A DNA stretch of 64,000 nt, from contig NC_092674.1 of assembly GCF_964355755.1 (NCBI RefSeq), forward strand, positions 29,810,001-29,874,000, in the 5' to 3' direction. The translations under genes and the position numbers were made by a program. Below are positions 31,210 through 43,232 of this stretch, piece by piece; the stretch's first letter is position 1; every line of letters begins with the position of its first letter. The notes under the pieces were generated by a model that was not told where the DNA came from, did no database searches, and saw nothing but the letters and a program-made list of their open reading frames with translations. This DNA is from Antedon mediterranea. Its lineage: Eukaryota > Echinodermata > Crinoidea > Comatulida > Antedonidae.

Positions 31210-34200
31210 GTAGGTAAGAAATGTTACTCAAGACATCATTTCTTCCACCAAATTTCTATGGCCTACATGCATCAAGTACTGTACAGACTGTATAGTTTCA
31301 ATTCATTATTGGTATTTTTTAATATTTACAAAACAAAACTGAATTGAAGAGACCTGGGTCAACAAAAATCAATGTGGCAGAGCCAGCTCCATTCAGTTGC
31401 CCCAATGTGTTTCAACGTATTGCATTTGTGAGGAAAACCTAACTCATCATACAAAGTTTAAATCTAATACAGTAATTTACTACGTCGGCTATTTTCACCA
31501 CCCCCATTCTTAATGTTCCATCACCTTTTCACAGGTTCAGACTACGTCTCTCCATCAAGAGACCTGAACACTGTCAGCTGTGCCAAGTGATGTCCCACTA
31601 CATCAATGCAAATAAGATAGAATTACGGAATATCTCGAAGATTGATATAATACTCATACTATGGAATTCTAGGCGATGCGAATCACGATTAGATTCACTT
31701 TAAAGATAATGATGTTGATACGCATCACTTCATTTTCTTTCGAGGCTGATGTGAAGCTTGGGAGTCAAAACGATTGAAAACTAAGAAACTCGCTGCAATG
31801 ATGAATGTATTTGTAACGGGGCGTGAACATTACACATCCGTGAAAACGCACACACACATTCATGAATTCAGTTGTGGTTTTGTTGAATGATAAAATAATT
31901 GAATTCTATTACAGAGAAAACAAAAATAATAATATTCTATATTGTATGTTATTTTATCAGGACAGTTAAAACACAGTTTAAACTATTGCTGCTGTAATTT
32001 ATATACCTAAAAGCTTTAAATGCAATAAGTAATAAATCATTTTTAATAAAAAATTTAATACAGTCATCTGAATAAATACTAATGGGTGGATCATAGCCTT
32101 TGTACTAACTTATTAATAATTATCAAGGTTAAATAAAATAGTTTGCCATGTGTGTCTGTGTGAGGGTTATTTAATATGGGCCCGCATCTTACAGTATTTA
32201 TAAATGAATGGAATCTATTCAGATCATATAATAAGCTAAAAAAGCGAACACTACTATCATCTGACCAGCAATACAATCATTCACTTTAATTAAAATAAAT
32301 AGACACATTTGATACTTTAAATATATTAATTCAATTAATGGTAATTGGTAATTGTGAGAATTAAGCATTTGGTAAACACCATTAATATCACAGCAAAAAA
32401 TTCAACGTGAAACCTATCTACAAGAGCGAGAAAAACCAGTCGATGAGAGACAAAACAATTGACAGTTTTTATTCCACCTAATGATCCATCACAAGTTCAT
32501 TGAAGTGCGTTAAATTAAATACAAAATATGGAATCAGAAAACAATGGATCTTACTGTAGTCTGTACACATCTGTTGGCCAATGCACACTCCTTTGACTAA
32601 ATTGAAAGAAAAGTATTGTCTCATTTCACACTATCAGAGTTTTACATGCAAAATTGTTGTTTAGCCTTTCTTTTATTTGGTAGCAGTAATTAAGTAAAGC
32701 TGAAATCATTAAAAATGTAAACATAATAAATCATATCATTATAAATATATATAGGTATCATAAAATGTTATGTTGGTGATCACCATGGCAAACCATTCTG
32801 AAAATAAACTGGACATTTAACAAAAAAAATATTATGCCTGTGGATTGTTAAAGAATAATCAAATGGTTTACACCTTTTTAAAATATAGTTCCAACTTGAC
32901 TATTTCCATTTTGTTGTTGATCAAACACAATCAATATAGGCCTAATGTGGACAAGAAATATTGTATTATCAATATTAATTTATTGAGAGGCCTGTACAGT
33001 GATAATAATAATTAATATTATTCTTTTATAAGCCTCATAAAAAAAAAATAGAAAACACAAACACCTCTATATTTTGTGATATCATTCTATCAGGTCAATT
33101 ATCAATTAATAACCGATTTAAGCAAGGCAAAAATGGTAAAGCCATCCTAAAAAGCTAGGCCTGCTGAACTATATTGACCACCAAGAAATGCAACTCTGCT
33201 GCAGTGCTGAGAAAGTAGTGTTGTGGCATGGCTGCAGATACACTGCAAAAGAGCGCAGCAGCAGCAGCAGCCAACAAACACGGAGAAAGACAAATAAGGT
33301 CAAATGCGCTTAAAAGAGTATTTAACACATATTTATAAAGTATTAAACAGCAGGTTACAAACCATTCAGTCGGTTCCTTTCTTTCTTTGTAGGCCTAGGT
33401 TAGTACAACTTTAATAAAATGTTGATATTATCTTCTTTTACAAAAAACTCAATAACAAACCGAATCGAGCGTATAGTTGGTACGATCAGATCAGACACGG
33501 CTCTAAATACAGAGGGCGCTATCGCTTTTTAAAATACTGTAGTAGTCCAGTCTTGTTTTATTGTAAATAATTCACATTTTTACATATTACATAATATTAA
33601 TGTGCAATTCAATCATCTTCGGAACCCGCCGTACCGACTAAACATTAACAATTCCATGAAAAAACTCCATTCAAAAATTATTAATGGATGGTATATACAT
33701 TAAACAAAAAATGATCGCCTCCTCCAACTTTTTTTTTATATCTATTCAATGTAACATTTATATAGTATTAGTAGCGCTCATGAAGTAATTATACCTCACA
33801 GGTAGGCCAACCTTCAACCATTTTAAATGAATTATTCATAACATTTTTGATCTAATAATGGGGGAAAATAACCATGCGACAAGCAAAATAACCCTTTCCT
33901 TCCTTATTTAGGTTAATAAAAATTACTTAGCAATACAAGTTATATAATATATATCCACTATCTTAATCAAATGCCATTTTTAATTGGATAAATAAGTATG
34001 TAGACAATTAGTAAAACAAACAATGAAAAATGGACTAGAGGTACAACGGCACGTGAATTTCCCATAAAAAATGTATATGTGCGTATGCTTAATTGTACTA
34101 CAAACTAGAGTGAATATGAGTTTGGTGTAATAGGGTATGTAAACTTATCTTCCATTGGTTGAATCCCAGGTTCTAATCGTGCTTGAGATGATCTTTTTAT

Positions 34201-34640
34201 AATTTACTTATTTATTTTTTATGAGTTGACAAATAGTTTATTGTTTGTGACTAACATACACAAGAAAGGTAAAAAAAAATCTCCTTCTAGCTAATTATAG
34301 ATGGTAGCCGATGATATTTATTGCAAAAATAAATGTTAACAACTTTATTTAAGATGAACATAGTTTGATTGTGAAAATAACAGTTATCTTTGTTTAATTT
34401 TGTCGTTTCTTGTAGGTTGTTTCATTAGCCCCGTACTTAATTAAAAATATTATTTTGTTCCGGATTTTTCTCTGATGATATTGCTTTTCACAATAGCGCC
34501 ATCTATGTAATTATTACTCTATTGCGCGAATTTTGACAGCAGACGGCCAGACTGTGCATGTTGATGTTGAAAAAGAAGAAAAAGTATGTTAATTTGAAGA
34601 ATAATACGGTAATTGACTCATTTATTCATTTTTATTAAGT
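31210..34640. other. Gene-free interval
   Basis: AT-rich unique sequence; short GCAGCAGCAGCAGCAGC triplet run near 33260. A possible short ATG frame ending in a GTATGT donor near 34560-34590 is too weak to call. Confidence 0.4.
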
Positions 34641-34990
34641 TCAGCCTATATTATAGGCTAGCTCCGGCTAGTAGAGTAGAAGACTAGACTATATCTAGAC
34701 CTAGGCCTAGGGCCTAGGCCTAGGCTAGGCCTAGCCTAGGCTAGACTAGAAAGACCACTCTCCTCTCTATAGGCCTATATGCCTAGCCTAGCCTACCTAC
34801 TCCTACTACTAGGCTAGCCTAGCTAGACTACTGTAGGCCTAACTAGGCCTAGCTGCTTGGGCCAGAGGTAGGCCTAGGCTAAGACTAAGTCTAGCTGAGC
34901 TCCTATGAACTGCTAGCTATGCCTAGTAGTAGGCTAGAGTGCTAGTCTACATAGTTTAGTTAGGCCTACTACTAAACTAGCTGTCCGAGT
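34640..34990. repeat. TAGGCCTA/CTAGCC-rich cryptic simple block
   Basis: Dense overlapping GCCTAG, CTAGGC and GGCCTA words run for about 350 bp in both orientations without a fixed period. The words are self-complementary, so the block could form many small hairpins. The same words are scattered through the window at lower density. Confidence 0.6.
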
Positions 34991-35115
34991 TGACGTTTTT
35001 ATTATGGCTGCATCTGGACTTGGTTTTTAGTTAGAAATACATAATAAATATATTATATTCTAATCAGATGATTAACATAGGTCTAAGTTTATATTGCTTG
35101 ATGATAAAAAAAGTG

Positions 35116-38100
35116 TATAGGGTCATTCCATGCCAAATCAACAAATCAGTTGGCAGGTAATCTCTTAGATTTTGCTGATTTTTTTTCCTAAGGTACCTCT
35201 ATCTATATAATGAACACATGCAAAAAATTAGCCCTCAATTCCAAGCGGTTTCGGAAATATGGCCGTTTTAAATTTGGTCGTCTCGCCCCATTTTTCGTTC
35301 CAAAATCGCGGAGTTTAATATTTTGTGTTTTTGGAGGCTTATATTTCCACAACGGACAAATATATTAAGCTGAAAATTACTACCCATGGATAATTCCCAC
35401 TCAATAAACAGAATCTCGTGAAAAAAAAATTTGATCTCTACTACTTTGGAAGATACAGCAGTCCGAAAACCCATTTTCGTTAAGCAAAATTAGCTTCTTT
35501 CGATTTTCGGCAGCCCTGTATACCCACAATAGCATTCATAGAGTGTTCAAACTTTTTAATTCTGTTATATAAGTACATACATTTACTCTAAAATAATAAT
35601 ATAATATTTTAAAGCTGAAATAACAAAATAACTAGTACCCAAAGTATGGTCCGGGGGAAAAAACCATGAAAATAGCCCATTTTCTCGTTGACCTTTGACC
35701 CCGTAGATGAATCTTGACAAACTTCAAAATTGCGTTAATTATTAAATACATATCAGATCTATATCTGATTCAAATTTGAAATTTGCAACTCCACTGCTTC
35801 ATGGTTATCTAAATTTTATATACAGTGCTACTTTTTCATTTTTATATACTTTTTTTATACTATAGCCGTTTTTCGTACTTTTTGAGTTCTCTAAACTGAT
35901 AATTAGAACTATTAACATTTTAAAATTAATCAATTTTAGCTAACTTTTTGTGCCGATTCCAAAAATGTAAACAGATTTACCATATCTTGTTTTATTCCTA
36001 TTGATACTGTAGCCTAAAAATGATCGAAAATGAAATTTATAGGATTTCTTTGTACATATTGAAACACAACTTACATGTAAACTGGATGGTATTACTTTGT
36101 ATTTCAACCATGCGCATGCCAATTTTGATATATATGTATGTATAATAATAGTGTTCAGCTATTTAAAATTTGGTAACAGTGCTATAATACGTTTGTGGTC
36201 CGCTTCCAATAATTTGTACTGCCGACCTCCATGACCTTGTATCTCTGGAGTATTAATACCACAGATAATATCCTGAAACGGCACATAACATTGGTTAGCT
36301 GGATTATCTGGTGGCCAGTTAAGATTGCCTGTGCGTATTGATTTTTTCATGAACTTAACATGTACATCACTGTTTTCATCTGAACGTTCATCCATAGTTC
36401 CAATGTACCACTCCTTTCATACATACAAGCAATATATTTACCAGGTTGATAGTCATCATTCGGAATTGAAATGTTTTCTTCTTCACTACCTAACTAAACA
36501 CACAGTGCTGTAAAAGTCATCTTCAGACAATCTGCGCATTTCAAGCTTTCCTGCAGATATACCGGAATAAAGCTATGATGGGAGCGAGTACCCATAATAG
36601 TTTTTGATGATAAATAGCGTTCCTCTCTAGTTTGTAAGCATCTGTATTTTTCTGTACATCCTTATCAAATACAAAGAAGAATTTGATGCCAGCAATATTT
36701 TTAGAGACCCAGTCAAACATTTGAAGAGCCGTGAGGATTTGGTTTCCTTCTGTTGCCTGTAAACTTGTTCGTGCAACAAGCCTCTTCACTGTACCGCAGA
36801 TACCATCACATGGGCTTTTTCCATGACTAGTGGCAAAAAAATGCCACTGGGCATTAATGCATGATCAGATTGGTGATGACATAGGTTTGTGAGGTTTTTG
36901 TAATTTTTATACTGGCTTGCTGCACCATCACTATAGTAAATTAATTTAGTTGTATGTGGTAAGATTTCTTTTAAATAAGATGCCAACACATTTAATAAAT
37001 GCATGAACTGTTGATGTTGCATGTTTAAGGCAGTCCGAAATAACACAGACACTAATGCACTTGAGATCTTCATTCTCCTTATAGTATATAGCAAATGGGT
37101 GGAGTGTTGCCTGGCTATTGTCCCAATAGAATAGTTTTCTGCAAAGTCTAACAGTACGATGGCTTCATCTCCTGCTGCTAACTGCTCTAAGGTTTCGCAA
37201 GTAGTAGGCAGCCTGGGCTAGCTTTTGTTACAAAATAGTGTTGACAAAGTTTATCTAAAGCATCGCATAGTGTCTAAAGGAGTTCTTGAATTGACAGTTG
37301 TAAAGATGCAAGTTGTGTTCTGTCTGTGTGCATCCATTGCTTGTAATTAACAGAATCCTCCATGTCAACTTCGTAGTCTGAGCACACTTGCGACATCGAC
37401 AAATAGCTCATGAGGGCTGCTTTACCAGGACAGTTGGTACAAGACCGCATCATGCAGTCCCGATTACTTATGTCGCATACCATTCTTGCGAGCAGGTCTT
37501 TGTATTCTTGTTTATTAGGAAGAGCTGCAATAAGAAGCTTCACATTTTGATGTTTTTGGCAGACATGGGTATGTCCATGGTTGAAGGATACCACCCAGTG
37601 ACATGTAGTTAGTGGTTTCAATAAACAAAGAAATCCTATAAATTTCATTTTCGATCATTTTTAGGCTCCAGTATCAATAGGAATAAAACAAGAAATGATA
37701 AATCTATTTAAATTTTTGGAATCAGCACAAAAAGTTAGCTAAGACTGATTAATTTCAAAATGTTAATAGTTCTAATTATCAGTTTAGAGAACTCTAAAAG
37801 TACGAAAAACGGCTATAGTATAAAAAAAGTATATAAAAATGAAAAAGTAGCACTATTTATAAAATTTAGATAACCATGAAGCAGTGGAGTTGCAAATTTC
37901 AAATTTGAATCAGATATAGATCTGGTATGTATTTAATAATTAACGCAATTTTGAAGTTTGTTAAGATCCATCTACGGGGTCAAAGGTCAACGAGAAAATG
38001 GGCTATTTTCATGGTTTTTCCCCCCGGACCATACTTTGGGTACTAGTTATTTTGTTATTTCAGCTTTAAAATACTATATTATTCTTTTAGAGTAAATGTA

Positions 38101-38571
38101 TGTACTTACATAACAGAATTAAAAAGTTTGAACACTCTATGAATGCTAATGTGGGTATACAGGGCTGCCGAAAATCGAAAAAAGCTAATTTTGCTTAACG
38201 AAAATGGGTTTTCGGACTGCTGTATCTTCCAAAGTAGTAGAGATAACTTTTTTTTTACACCAGATTCTGTTTATTGAGTGGGAATTATCCATATGTAGCA
38301 ATTTTCAGCTTAATATATTTGTCCGTTGCGGAAATATAAGCCTCCAAAAACACAAAATATTAAACTCCGCGATTTTGGAACGAAAAATGGGGCGAGACGC
38401 CCAAATTTAAAACGGCCATATTTCCGAAACCACTTGGAATTGAGGGCTAATTTTTTGCATGTGTTCATTATATAGATAGAGGTACCTTAGGAAAAAAAAT
38501 CAGTAAAATCTAAGAGGTGACCTGCCCAAATTTTGTTCAGATTTGTTGATTTGGCATGGAATGACCCTATA
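35116..38571. mobile_element. 3.46 kb element with about 940-bp terminal inverted repeats and transposase-like remnants
   Basis: The left arm (35116-36052) and right arm (37626-38571) are inverted copies, about 95% alike by eye, beginning TATAGGGTCATTCCATGCC on the left and ending with its complement. The outer TATA may include a TA or TATA target duplication. The 1.57 kb centre codes on the minus strand in broken frames. The coding order and motifs (LDFAENYS, YYSDGAASQYKN, SHGKSPCDG, GTVKRLVARTSLQ) belong to a widespread uncharacterised protein family that recurs in invertebrate genomes. Full inverted ends around it argue that the family is a transposase or travels in a transposon. I cannot assign the superfamily. 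Confidence 0.75.
36159..37648 (-). pseudogene. Degenerate transposase-like gene inside the long-TIR element
   Basis: Fragments run 37648 to 36159 in at least three frames. First comes a Cys/His segment (CHWVVSFNHGHTHVCQKH, then CTNCPG and YKQWMHTDRTQL). Next comes a stretch with LDFAENYS at about 37129-37155, then YYSDGAASQYKNYKN at about 36903-36945, then after a frameshift HFFATSHGKSPCDG at about 36805-36850 and VKRLVARTSLQ. The C-terminal piece ends VKFMKKSIRTGNLNWPP...GRQYKL. The Asp residues in LDF and YSDG are candidate catalytic acids of a DDE-type fold (inference). Frameshifts show this copy is dead unless they are sequencing errors. The 5' end of the coding region reaches into the right inverted repeat. 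Confidence 0.65.
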
Positions 38572-38753
38572 TTGTATCGTCCCAATTGAAATAGATAGCC
38601 CGGAAAAAAAAGGGGGGGACTTGTTATATGATTGAGGGTTGGGACAGGGGTCTGGGACAGCAGAGGGTTGAAGAGAGGGAAGGATCATAGTTGTGAAATC
38701 TCAATCTAATAGCAACCACCTCAAACTTGACTTGATGTCTGCCGATTTCATCT

Positions 38754-38993
38754 CATCACATGTTTGTGACATCTCATGTCATTTGACATTTCATCACATG
38801 TTATTTGACATCTCATGACATGTCATTTGACATCTCATGACATGTCATTTGACATCTCATGACATGTCATTTGACATCTCATGACATGTCATTTGACATC
38901 TCATGACATGTCATTTGACATCTCATGACTTGTCATTTGACATCTCATCACATGTCATTTGACATCTCATCACATGCTTTTTGACACTTTACC
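38754..38993. repeat. 22-bp minisatellite (CATGTCATTTGACATCTCAT plus GA), about 10 units
   Basis: The central units are identical; edge units vary (TCACATGT in place of TGACATGT). The unit itself is partly palindromic (ATGACATGTCAT). Confidence 0.85.
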
Positions 38994-38999
38994 ACACAA

Positions 39000-41700
39000 T
39001 GAATATATTTTTTATTCTTGTGTAAAAAAAAATTGAAAAAAGAAAAGTTTCATTTACCTTCATTGATCCTATAGGTTTTCAATAATATATTATTATTATA
39101 TTATTATTATTATATAATATATTACCGTAGTTGAGAGCATCATAGCAGACTAGTGTACTGATTAAAATAGAAGTACTCATTCATACTGTAGCATACATAA
39201 ACAAGAATATATTTCACAATATCTGACAGATGAAAGATGTAAATTCGAATAATTACTGCCTAATGATGTTCCTCTGTAGTGACTATATTATGATTCATTA
39301 CATATTACTCAGTAATTCCTTGTGTGTTAATTTATTCAGCGTACAAGGTACAATATGCATACATACTGCTCATAATTGTAACTCTCCGTCACTGTATAGA
39401 ATTGTTAATAATTTAAGTCTTCTCTCCAACCAGCAATTCTGTGATTATTTGAATTTTAAAAAAAGTACATACTGTATATCAATCGGAGATAAACAAAGTA
39501 TTTTACTGTTTAACTACTCAGTGCAAGCTAATGTTTGTATATATTCAACCAATTATTTAATAAGAATGTTATTATATTTTAGTTAATATTGTATCTGTTT
39601 TCATTTTCCATTTACTTGGTACTTGACACGGTGATTTATTTACTTCACTTTTTGGTTAAACTTTCTTTTCTTTTGTCTTAGTTCTGTTCTGACGAATTAA
39701 ATGAAATGAAAGATAAAACTATATAATGTCCTATCCACTATCATTTTTCATGTTTCTTATAAAAATCATATATTTTTTTTAAACATTTACATACGGTTAT
39801 AAAAACAAAATTTTTTTTAATATAGCATTTCAAAGTTTCTTGCGTTGTATGTGCTATGTTGAATTTTTAGGCTGGATAGAGAGCCTGAAAAAAATCTTTT
39901 TAGGCTGGTGTGAGAATTTGAAGACAGGATGTGTTTCTGCCCATGTACGCCCAGCACAATTATAACATCCATTATCCATGGTATATGTAGTTGATATGAA
40001 ATTGTTTCTATTCAAATTTATGATTTTTTAAATGAGATGAAATATTAGTCAGAAGATATTCACAGAAATGAAATATGTTCTCATGATCAGAGTTGATCCA
40101 CTCTACCGTAGGGTTTCTGTATTTGACCTTTGACCCTGACTGTTCGAATCCAATGTTCAATCTCTATAGCCAACACTAGTGTGGGGGTGACACTAAATTG
40201 GCTTGATTGGCCAAACATTGTTATGCCAATAAAATATTAGCTTTTTCACCAGCCAAAATAAGTAGGTATAATAGTCTGAAATCTTTTAACTGACTCACTT
40301 ATTAACCTCCAAATTAAGTAGTTTAATATCGCTGTCTCTTCTGAAGTATCCATTTAAAATACATAACATTATCGGAATATTTTCATGTCTGCCAATTAAG
40401 TACAAAATATACTTTATTAACATGACTCAGATATCTTAGAAGTGAGTCACCCAGATTACTAACTATAAATCATTATATTTAAATCAATAGTTATGAACTA
40501 CCATCAGATGTTGAGATGATTTAATGTATCCCTTATTGACATTGTTTTTATAATATCAAAAGCAAGGAAGGAAGGATTTCCTTTTCATTGTGTTTCTTGT
40601 TAATGTTTTATCCATGTCTAGGCTACTAGGGTGGATGTCTAGGCTACTAGGGTGCCCGGTGGATGGATGCCAAAAGGTTAAGTAAGAGTGGGTGGAAATA
40701 TGTTTACACTACCAGTTTAGGAGAGTATTATCATGGGGCTTTTGTAGTGATATCTTAATGGCCACCATTAAGCAAGTAGGGGAATAAGCCTGTAGCTAGG
40801 AGGGTTCATAGAGTTCGAAAGAACCCCCCTTTTTTCTGAAGTGCCCTTTTCAAACTAGAGACCAACACTACAGCATAGTAGTAGGCAAAATATTTTCATC
40901 TACTAGGTAGGCCTAAATCTATCATTTCTTGCTTTACTTGCCCGTTTTTGTGGAAAAAAGAACCTCTCTGCAAAAGGCTTGGGGAAAATAAAACAAATAC
41001 ATCCATCTAGACCTTGATCTATGTCTATAGCTTAAGTAGCGTTATCGCAACATTCTAAACTTTAATGGTCCTCGAAAATTATTTATTTAGCTGCTTCAAA
41101 ATGATAACCAATACATACAGGCATTTATTTTATCTTAACATTTTCAATCTTTATTAAAATCTTCCCTCATAAATATAACATTAAATTTATAGCAGTAATA
41201 TTTCTTTGTCTTTTAACTCCCAGTGGAAAAACATGAATCATGTCATTGCAGGCTTCTGATTGGCCAATGTTCTTATCAAATCGTTCATGTTCTTAATGGT
41301 TATTATCGCAGATGGTAATGTTAATAATGCATCATGATGTTTTTTAAGCCTTAAGCTAAGATAAATGGATAAGGCTAAGCATCGTAGCACATTACAATGA
41401 ATAATTCAATTTTAAAAGGTCACATGAAGTTTTTAAGATGTTTCAATACTGCTGTTGGTATATAAACCAATGCATCTTGGTATTCTAGTATAATATAATA
41501 AGTAGTCCACCCCAAACTTTGTGTTTAAAGGAGGGTGGTCAGTAGGATGGTCAAGGGAGAAAGAGACAATGGTCCAGGAAGATAAATACAAACAGTAATA
41601 CTGTATCACTATTCGTTGATTAATTCTTTTACTGTATTTCAGATTAATAGCCATAGAAAGAAAAATACATAATGTACAAGAAAAATGTATTATTACGAAT
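39000..41700. other. Gene-free interval
   Basis: This is AT-rich sequence with an ATT triplet run at 39088-39120. The longest frame (39230-39586) has no family resemblance and no flanking splice logic that I can support. Confidence 0.4.
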
Positions 41701-41850
41701 ACCTACAGTATATCCATAACATCATTGATAATGTCATGGATGGCGCCCCGTATATGGTATATCCATAACATCAGAATACAAATATAATTGTATGGGGCGC
41801 CAATCAGGAAATTGATAATGTCATGGATGGCGCCCCGTATATGGTATATA
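41700..41850. repeat. Duplicated GGCGCCCCGTATATGGTATA block with inverted partner
   Basis: TTGATAATGTCATGGATGG followed by CGCCCCGTATATGGTATA occurs at about 41724-41762 and 41811-41849. Between them is the inverse ATTGTATGGGGCGCC. This looks like two overlapping copies of a small inverted-repeat element. Confidence 0.55.
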
Positions 41851-42114
41851 CTATTATTTTCTACACTGAAGTGAGCATGGTAAATGCATTAGTCTGTTCT
41901 CTTCCTCTATTTCATTTTTTCATAATTCTAGATCATCTCAAAGACTTAACATTAGAACATTCTAGACTCTCTGGTTGCAACCCTGTAAATGTATGAAAAA
42001 TGAGCACTGCCCTCTATAGTCTATGTGAACCATACACAATGTGACCTTGATTAAATGAATATGCAAGAAAAATTCTGTCTGCAACAAATTCCAGGCCAAC
42101 CAAACAGAATGACT

Positions 42115-42314
42115 TTAAAGCTCTGTCTACACTATCAAACTTTATATGACAAAAAAATGTGATGTGCCTATATGGACACGATGATGTCATATTATCACTA
42201 CCATATTTGGGCACACTTTTGTTGCCAAACTAGTTTGATCAGGGAGGTGAAAAATAATATTATAATAATAATATTTTTTCGCCTCCCTGGTTTGATAGTG
42301 TAGACAGAGCTTTA
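42115..42314. mobile_element. MITE family A copy hosting a nested insertion
   Basis: The full left end is TTAAAGCTCTGTCTACACTAT (broken at 20 here) and the right end GATAGTGTAGACAGAGCTTTA. The element is interrupted at 42240 by a 50-bp palindrome. Removing the insert and one copy of GTTTGAT restores the normal family sequence. Confidence 0.75.
42233..42296. mobile_element. 50-bp micro-palindromic insertion with 7-bp target duplication, nested in a MITE
   Basis: The insert 42240-42289 starts CAGGGAGGTGAAAAA and ends TTTTTTCGCCTCCCTG; the two are inverse with one mismatch. The core is an AT-only stretch of ATA/ATT. It is flanked by GTTTGAT at 42233-42239 and 42290-42296. The pre-insertion site is known from other MITE copies (AGTTTGATAGTGTAG), so the duplication is a real insertion scar. 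Confidence 0.75.
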
Positions 42315-42997
42315 GAAAGTGCAGTAGTTAGATCTAGCCCCTCAGTATCACCTGATACAGCAATTAAGCAAGTACAATAGTGTTACTGTCAAGGTGCTCT
42401 CCCATGGGTCCGGCATGGTTGGTTTTTAAAATACATTTTAAATCTAGCTATTGACTGACTGTGACTTGATAAGTGTGTATGTCAGGCAGGTAAAAAGTTA
42501 ATCTTTGTTTGCAAATATGTTTCATTGGCTGACTATAAGCATAGACTAGAGATCACTATTCTGTAGTTAGTAAGACTAGAGTCTAATATGTCTGTATTGC
42601 ATAACAAATTTCCATTTTCATGAAATTCATTAATTCTTGTAAAAGTCACAACATGATAGAAGTGGGTTGGTCCTGCAAGTGTATTCAATATTGTAGAACA
42701 TTTGAATCTGCACAGTACAGGTTGTAATGTTCCACCGCACAATTTTCTATTCTCTCTTTGCACTACTCAGTGATTTTGCTGTTTTGTTATTATCTGTTTA
42801 GAGCTACTTAGGCTCCACAGCAAGGTTAGCAAAACAAAAACATTACAGCACTACAGGTAAGATAACAACACTGTGCAGTGTACAACAATATTACAAAAAC
42901 AACACTATATGAAGTGACCGTGTACGGCAGCATAGTAAATTAATTTCTATAGAACGCTTTCTTATTCAGCTACCCCGTAAATAGAAGTTTAACATAC

Positions 42998-43081
42998 CTG
43001 AGGTGTAAGCCTGCTACTAATTTTAGAGAGATTCTCAAGTAAAGTGGTACACCATCCAGATAGGGTCAGTCTGGTCTTCAT
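42998..43081 (-). CDS. Possible isolated first coding exon
   Basis: ATG at 43079-43081 opens 28 codons (MKTRLTLSGWCTTLLENLSK and a few more) that end exactly at a CAG|GTATGTT donor in phase 0. The reading frame extends upstream with a plausible peptide but meets a TAA. It does not join the RING/B-box gene in phase. No partner exon is identified, so this may be chance. Confidence 0.22.
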
Positions 43082-43232
43082 GTAATTAATTTTGTATTCA
43101 ACAAAAAGAGTTCCGCCATCATCAATTTTATATTAGAACAAATGTTTAGAACAATATTAAGAACAAGTACACTACATCATCCAAACCACAACAGATGTAA
43201 ACAATTAATTTGTGATCTTTATCTCTTGTTTA

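Noticed and set aside
36159-36395. Separate small genes within the long-TIR element
   Set aside because: The pieces are consecutive parts of one degenerate protein in different frames, not independent genes.
38754-38993. CRISPR-like regular repeats
   Set aside because: Units are directly abutting with no unique spacers and the genome is eukaryotic; it is a minisatellite.
39230-39586. 118-codon plus-strand frame, the longest between 38 and 49 kb
   Set aside because: Composition matches AT-rich noncoding DNA (Asn, Ile, Leu, Tyr, Ser-rich), no recognisable domain and no neighbouring exons.
42998-43081. Upstream coding exon of the RING/B-box gene
   Set aside because: Joining it to the acceptor at about 23714 gives a frame that stops at the ATG-ATG of the main protein, so it cannot extend the coding sequence.
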